Assembly (NCBI GenBank): GCA_964618455.1
Contig: CAZUAQ010000094.1
Location: forward strand, 1 to 9,897
DNA length: 9,897 nt
Direction of reading: 5' to 3'
Origin: CAZUAQ01 sp964618455
Lineage (GTDB): Bacteria; Planctomycetota; Phycisphaerae; UBA1845; PWPN01
Shown: one piece after another, positions 6,071 to 9,897 of the stretch
Numbering within the stretch: position 1 is the stretch's first letter
Layout of the letters: each line of letters opens with the position of its first letter
The notes under the pieces: generated by a model
Seen by the model: the letters and a program-made list of their open reading frames with translations, nothing else
Told to the model about the DNA's origin: nothing
Database searches by the model: none
Position numbers and translations under genes: made by a program

Positions 6071-6859
6071 TCAGATGGCCGTCCATCCTCCGTCGACGGC
6101 AAGATTGGTACCGGTCACGTAGGCCGAGGCATCCGAGGCGAGGAAGACTGCCGCGCCCTGGATGTCACCATGATTCATCATGCGCCCCAGCGGTACGCGA
6201 GTGCTGTAACGTTTTTCGAAAGGCGGCTCGGGATTCTCGGTATAGCCACCGGGAGAGAGCGTGTTGACGCGGACGCCGCGCTTGCCGTACCAGGCCGCGA
6301 GCGTTCGCGTGAAGTTCTGAACGCCGCCCTTGAGATAGGGATACACAATGGCCGGTTGTGTTTTCAGCCCTTCGTACAGTGTCGGATCGTTACCAACGCT
6401 TCCGTAGATGCTGGCGATGTTGATGATGCTGCCCCGGCCGCGCTCCGTCATGGGTTCGCCGAAGGCTTTGCACGTCCAGACCAATCCGACGAGGTCCGAC
6501 ATGGCATTGACTTTCAGCGATTCCAGCGTCACCTTGTCGATCGAGGTCATGCCTTCCGGTCGGCTGAGGGCGCTGTTGACGAGAATGTCGAGTGGACCGA
6601 ATCGGGCATGAATTTCGGCGGCAAGGGACTCGACGGAGTCCGGTTCGGCGATGTCGAGTTGCATGCCATGGGCGTCATGACCTTTCGCGCGCATTGACTC
6701 GGCAAAATCCCGGTTGCGTCCCAGGGAGCGGGAGGCGGTAATGACGGTGGCGCCGGCCTCGGCCAGAGCTTCGGTAATGCTGCTGCCGAAGAGCGGTCCG
6801 GCCCCGGCGGTAATCAGGGCCACTTTGCCATCAAGCCGAAAGCGATCGAGTACACCCAT
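6071..6859 (-). CDS. Short-chain dehydrogenase/reductase (SDR) with atypical cofactor motif
   Basis: This 262-residue cytoplasmic Rossmann-fold oxidoreductase should use NAD(P)H on an alcohol or ketone. The catalytic tetrad is readable as Asn118, Ser150, Tyr173 and Lys177 (YPYLK), and the C-terminal SDR segment ending VTGTNLAVDGGW is typical. Two features are unusual. The glycine-rich loop reads TAGAGPLFGSS at 17-27 instead of TGxxxGxG, and the usual NNAG is VNSA at 94-97. The spacing from Ser150 to Tyr173 is about ten residues longer than normal, with LYEGLKTQPAIVY in between. A similar YEG-containing insert occurs, from memory, in SDRs of the flagellin/sialic-type sugar modification group (PtmA-like), which suggests a sugar substrate. 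Ser-Arg at 43-44 after the second strand hints at NADP. The start is ATG 6859 with GGAAGG six bases upstream. It begins 24 bases after the exported lectin-like gene and ends 53 bases before the VCBS-like gene. Confidence 0.9.
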   Translation of the reverse strand: MGVLDRFRLDGKVALITAGAGPLFGSSITEALAEAGATVITASRSLGRNRDFAESMRAKGHDAHGMQLDIAEPDSVESLAAEIHARFGPLDILVNSALSRPEGMTSIDKVTLESLKVNAMSDLVGLVWTCKAFGEPMTERGRGSIINIASIYGSVGNDPTLYEGLKTQPAIVYPYLKGGVQNFTRTLAAWYGKRGVRVNTLSPGGYTENPEPPFEKRYSTRVPLGRMMNHGDIQGAAVFLASDASAYVTGTNLAVDGGWTAI

Positions 6860-6883
6860 GTTCAGCCTTCCCGGTTCATGAAC

Positions 6884-9505
6884 TCACCGCTCTTCATCGT
6901 CACACTGCTCATCGGCGGGCATGCCGTTCCCACTCAAGCACTGCAGAAACAACGCAAGGTCGATGTCGTCCACGTCGCCATCCCCCAACCCGGCGTGGTC
7001 CGTATCGAAGCAGTGGCATGCCTCACCATCGAATACATCGCTCGGGTCGTCCGCTCCAGTGAGACAACTCTGGAGCTCACCAAAATCCGCGATGTCGACA
7101 TCCCCGTCGCCATCGGCGTCGAAGACGGGATTGGCGCAATCGGGCACAGGGGCTGTCGCTCCCTCATGCCAGCGTACGTAATCGATCAGCACATGGCATC
7201 CGTTGGCCGGGATCGGAAACGCGATGTCGCCGAACCAGATGCGACTGAAGCTCAACAGATTGCCCCCGGCATGCTGATAACTGATCGCAGGCTGAGCTCC
7301 ATTATCGATGTAGAGATGCCAGTACAATCCGTCGGTTTCACGCGTCAGCCGATAGGTATGGAATCGGTCCGTCGTGTCCATGGGAACCGCCACGCGTCCG
7401 ACAGGCATGTACGCAAGCAGGAGTTCGACTTTGCCGGGGGAGAGCGCGAGGGCGATATCCCCCGCCTGGTCGTTGGCGACGAGATTGAAACCTGCCTCCT
7501 GGCTGTCGGGCAGGACCTGGACACGCGCTTCGAGGGTGACTGCCTGCCGGTTCGACCAGCCGGGCACGGGATTGTCGATGCGCGCGTTGGCGGCGGCACT
7601 GAGCGTGTTCAGTTCCATGATGCCGTCTGAATGTTGTGTCCAGGCGCTGCCTCCTCCCTGAATCCAGCCGGATGCGCCGGGTTCTCCCACACCGTCGTAA
7701 CCGACCGTCCACGTCTCCTCACCCACAGGCTGCAAGGGAAGCGGCGGAAGTTCGCGCGGGCTGAGGACGGGCGGCGTCTCGCCGGGGGCAGTCGCGCCGC
7801 GCCGATAGCGAACCAGATCGAGCACGTAATGGGCATTGATGGCGGTGTCGTTGGAATTGTCGCCAATGAGGATTCGTGGATACAGGAGAAACGGTGATGA
7901 GCCCGTTCGATTACCGGTATTGCCGCTGCCCGACACGAGAGGAATCGTTTGGTTATCCACGTACACATCGACCCCCAGCGATCCAGGGTGTTTCACCACG
8001 CGATAGAGGTGGAAATCATCCGTGGTATCAAAGCTGATGGTCGTCCCCGGTCCCGTAGGAGACAGGTCGCCGGCCTTGACCTGATCCGGCGAGAGTTGTA
8101 CCCCGAATGATCCTCCATCGTCGAGAGAGGTGATGGAGTACGCGTTGGGATCACTGTTGGGCTCAATCTTGACTCGCACCTCGATGGTGAACCCTTGAGC
8201 ATGGGACAGGATCGGATCACGAATCCAGATATTCCCCGTCTTGCCGGCATCCGATTCGCTGGATGCCCGATCGACCGACATCAAGCCGATGCTTGGTGTG
8301 TTGAGTTGGAATGTCGAGCCTCCCGGTTGATTCCAGTCGTCGTCGATCGCGCTGTCCCAGCGAAGAAAATTCGGAACATTGTCCGCGGCACTGTCGACAC
8401 CGTCGTAGACCACATCCCAGGGTTCATCCGCAGGGTCGTAAGGTATGCAACTCGCCTGCAAGCAACTCGTGTCCGGACCTTGCCAGAAACCGGCGCACGA
8501 GGACTCGATCGTTTCGCTGCACGTGCCATCGATGGCGCAGCACGCTCCGGCGGCGGGTGCTTGACAACTTCCGGCAATGCAGGTGCTCTCGGCGCCCAGC
8601 CACTGCCCGCCGTCAAACGTGCAGTTGGATTCGTAAGTTGCGTCCAGACAGGATCCGTCAGTCCGACAGCAGGCACCCGTCGAGGGATCAGGGTTTCCCG
8701 CCTGATCGAAGGCACCACTGGAAGAGTCGTGGTAGATCAGATCATCGATCTGCCAGACCGTTGCGCGGTCTCCGCCGTTGCCCGTGTAATCGCTCCAGCC
8801 GAGGTGTGTGAGATTGATCGAGAGAATCTCGTCGAGAGGTGTGGCGGGGGACTGCAGGCCGGGGACATCGGTATCGAGATCGGCGGAGTTGACACTGACC
8901 TGCTGCCCCTGATTGTCGAACAATCCCACTGTCAGGACATGCGTGACGCCATCGTAGCCGATTGCAAGCTGGAACTCCTGGCCGACAGGATTCGTGCCGA
9001 GGGCGGCCGAATTGCCGGCGAGGTAGCCGAAGCCGGTGTTACCTGCGCCACCGAAAGCCAGGTCCGTTGCAACAAAAAAGGTATCGCCTGACTTCCAGTG
9101 ACGAAGGAGCGTGCCGCAGACGTGGCGTGTTTGCGCAGCCGCATCGCCCAGGAAGCCGACGAACTCATAAGCTTGCGTGGTCTCGGTATTCAACGCCGAC
9201 CAGTGGAATCGATAGAGACCGCTGAATGACTGGTCTCCGGTCAGGGTGGCCCCCAACGGTCGGCCACATTTGTCAGGGGCAAAAGCCGAGTTGGAATTGT
9301 CCCAGTTCTCGACCGTGAGGCGACCTCCCGTCGGACCGGTGAAGTGCATTTTGGCAGGACCGTCGCGGACGACCTCCATGCCATCGGGAATTCCATCCAG
9401 TTCATAAGTCGATCGCCAGACTTCAGCCGCGGTGAGGGGGGAGGCGGCCAGGGCCAGCGCCAACACCCGCGTTAACCGCGAACGTTCCTTCAGCATTGGA
9501 AGCAT
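6884..9505 (-). CDS. Exported multidomain lectin-like protein with cysteine repeats and dockerin-like EF-hand tail
   Basis: This is an 873-residue protein. Residues 1-26 form a Sec-type signal peptide: basic KERSRLTR, a hydrophobic core, and probable cleavage after LTAA. Residues 28-260 look like a beta-sandwich domain. Residues 277-314 and 320-353 are two six-cysteine repeats. Residues 361-573 and 597-785 are two homologous beta-sandwich (LamG/concanavalin-like) domains sharing YDGV, LNT, LSP, DTTDxFHxYR and RxxxGATAP. Residues 796-859 carry two EF-hand-like loops, DADGDGDVDIADF and GDGDVDDIDLALF, each followed by a cysteine, resembling dockerin I and common at the ends of planctomycete secreted proteins. 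No catalytic motif is seen, so carbohydrate binding or surface attachment is the likeliest role. The start is uncertain: ATG 9505 is used, while TTG 9517 and ATG 9496 are in frame and none has a clear ribosome site. It is the first gene of the probable operon. The exact ligand is unknown. Confidence 0.85.
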   Translation of the reverse strand: MLPMLKERSRLTRVLALALAASPLTAAEVWRSTYELDGIPDGMEVVRDGPAKMHFTGPTGGRLTVENWDNSNSAFAPDKCGRPLGATLTGDQSFSGLYRFHWSALNTETTQAYEFVGFLGDAAAQTRHVCGTLLRHWKSGDTFFVATDLAFGGAGNTGFGYLAGNSAALGTNPVGQEFQLAIGYDGVTHVLTVGLFDNQGQQVSVNSADLDTDVPGLQSPATPLDEILSINLTHLGWSDYTGNGGDRATVWQIDDLIYHDSSSGAFDQAGNPDPSTGACCRTDGSCLDATYESNCTFDGGQWLGAESTCIAGSCQAPAAGACCAIDGTCSETIESSCAGFWQGPDTSCLQASCIPYDPADEPWDVVYDGVDSAADNVPNFLRWDSAIDDDWNQPGGSTFQLNTPSIGLMSVDRASSESDAGKTGNIWIRDPILSHAQGFTIEVRVKIEPNSDPNAYSITSLDDGGSFGVQLSPDQVKAGDLSPTGPGTTISFDTTDDFHLYRVVKHPGSLGVDVYVDNQTIPLVSGSGNTGNRTGSSPFLLYPRILIGDNSNDTAINAHYVLDLVRYRRGATAPGETPPVLSPRELPPLPLQPVGEETWTVGYDGVGEPGASGWIQGGGSAWTQHSDGIMELNTLSAAANARIDNPVPGWSNRQAVTLEARVQVLPDSQEAGFNLVANDQAGDIALALSPGKVELLLAYMPVGRVAVPMDTTDRFHTYRLTRETDGLYWHLYIDNGAQPAISYQHAGGNLLSFSRIWFGDIAFPIPANGCHVLIDYVRWHEGATAPVPDCANPVFDADGDGDVDIADFGELQSCLTGADDPSDVFDGEACHCFDTDHAGLGDGDVDDIDLALFLQCLSGNGMPADEQCDDEER
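6929..7120 (-). other. Dockerin-like double EF-hand module at the C-terminus of the exported protein
   Basis: Two calcium loops (DADGDGDVDIAD and GLGDGDVDDIDL) about 40 residues apart are each followed by an LQxCL-type helix containing a cysteine (LQSCLTG and LQCLSG). Classical dockerin I also has two such loops about this far apart, but the paired cysteines are a planctomycete-style variation. No cohesin-like partner is visible in the window. Confidence 0.7.
7151..8425 (-). repeat. Tandem pair of homologous beta-sandwich domains in the exported protein
   Basis: Residues 361-573 (8425-7787) and 597-785 (7717-7151) align over their whole length. Shared landmarks in order are W-x-V-x-YDGV, QLNT/ELNT, VRVKI/ARVQV, LSPDQV/LSPGKV, DTTDDFHLYR/DTTDRFHTYR, YVDN/YIDN, RILIGD/RIWFGD and RGATAP/EGATAP. 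This is an internal duplication that is old enough to have diverged at most positions. The linker between them is proline-rich. Confidence 0.8.
8447..8677 (-). repeat. Two tandem six-cysteine GACC repeats in the exported protein
   Basis: Repeat one has cysteines at residues 279, 280, 286, 295, 309 and 314. Repeat two has cysteines at 322, 323, 329, 337, 348 and 353. Both follow GACC-x2-DG-x-C, then a cysteine, a W-x-G motif and two final cysteines. Three disulfides per repeat are expected after export. They link the first sandwich domain to the tandem pair. Confidence 0.8.
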
Positions 9506-9616
9506 GCGATGAATCAATGAGGGTACCCTGAACGCGTCCAGTCCTGAACGAGGGAAAACGACCTTCCGGCTCCACCGAAAAGCAGGAGGAAACGCAATTC
9601 CGCAACGTGCATCTCG

Positions 9617-9622
9617 ATTATA
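9617..9622 (-). promoter_or_regulatory. Possible -10 box of the three-gene operon
   Basis: A perfect TATAAT lies at 9622-9617 on the minus strand, but the -35 region at the right distance (TAGCAC, 9645-9640) is poor. Transcription would start near 9610 and give a leader of about 105 bases before ATG 9505. Within that leader a perfect 10-base palindrome, AGGGTACCCT at 9520-9529, sits just upstream of the start and could be an operator. The rest of 9506-9634 shows no gene and no clear ribosome site. Confidence 0.35.
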
Positions 9623-9634
9623 TCTTTCCCTCCG

Positions 9635-9897
9635 CTATTGTGCTATCATAAATACTTTAGGTCGCCTTTCGTAGGTCCATCTCCACACACCTGTGAACTT
9701 TTCAATCTCGCGGAAGCCATTCTATGGGCATATCTAGTAAAGATATCTGTCAATACTGGACTTATGGACTCCAGGTCGAAGCAGGCGTTCTTCATGGCTT
9801 GTTCTTTCAGTGTGCCTTGCACGGAGAACTCCCGGCACGCGGATGACCTTGCCCCCTGAAACGAGTCCGGGTGGCATGTCGTAGCCATTCCACCTGT
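9635..9897 (-). pseudogene. Possible remnant of an unidentified gene entering from the right edge, with internal TAG stops
   Basis: From the right edge one minus-strand frame is open for 53 codons (beginning RWNGYDMPPGLVSGGKVIRV). It stops at TAG 9736-9734, meets a second TAG four codons later, then continues in the same frame for 28 codons containing FTGVWRWTYERRPKVFMIAQ to a third TAG at 9637-9635. The frame reads like protein but is broken. I do not recognise the family. An overlapping 80-codon ATG frame on the same strand (9888-9646) and a 73-codon frame on the plus strand (9638-9859) are alternatives, but neither has a clear ribosome site. The stretch 9640-9760 is visibly richer in A and T than its neighbours. 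It may simply be intergenic DNA. Confidence 0.25.

Noticed and set aside
6018..6086. Longer start for the VCBS-like protein at 6086
   Set aside because: It would overlap the end of the SDR gene, place a charged, proline-rich segment before the signal peptide, and ignore the well-spaced GGAG before GTG 6017.
8195..9091. Plus-strand frame of 298 codons
   Set aside because: It is antisense to the exported lectin-like gene, which has a signal peptide, paired domains and cysteine repeats in its own frame.
9513..9612. Small minus-strand frame of 32 codons (ATG 9612) ahead of the operon
   Set aside because: It has no well-placed ribosome site and its ATG would lie at or before the probable transcript start. 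Nothing marks it as a real leader peptide.

Overview
The window looks like a GC-rich environmental bacterium, most likely a planctomycete (Phycisphaerae-like). The indications are a secreted protein with two six-cysteine GACC-type repeats and a cysteine-bearing double EF-hand tail, a large protein full of D-x-D-G calcium loops, and a GntR/LacI-type regulator beside a phytanoyl-CoA-type dioxygenase. No rRNA, tRNA, CRISPR array or intact insertion sequence is visible. The taxonomic call is inference from protein style, not from a marker gene.

Layout. Positions 1-1210 (minus) hold a DegT/DnrJ/EryC1/StrS aminotransferase that runs off the left edge. Positions 1211-1410 are a divergent control region with several inverted repeats and apparently overlapping, oppositely directed promoters. 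Positions 1411-2505 (plus) encode a GntR-type winged-helix regulator with a LacI-like sensor domain. After a 196-base gap with potential hairpins, 2702-3454 (plus) encodes a PhyH-family Fe(II)/2-oxoglutarate oxygenase. A stem-loop spans the 25-base convergent gap to the next block. On the minus strand, read from right to left, 9505-6884 encodes an 873-residue exported lectin-like protein, 6859-6071 a short-chain dehydrogenase, and 6017-3480 an exported VCBS/FG-GAP-like protein with ten calcium loops. Gaps of 24 and 53 bases make these three a probable operon. The right end, 9506-9897, has no convincing intact gene. It holds a possible leader and promoter for the operon and an interrupted reading frame that may be a gene remnant.

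Working together. The regulator probably controls the divergent aminotransferase and perhaps the downstream oxygenase. Aminotransferase, short-chain dehydrogenase of the sugar-modification style and PhyH oxygenase are enzyme types found in sugar or glycan tailoring. The two exported proteins could bind or display at the cell surface. That they form one pathway is a hypothesis. The families are individually known, and I see no decisive sign of a wholly new system. The most unusual points are the cytoplasmic dehydrogenase between two large exported proteins, its non-canonical cofactor motif, and the palindrome-rich divergent control region.
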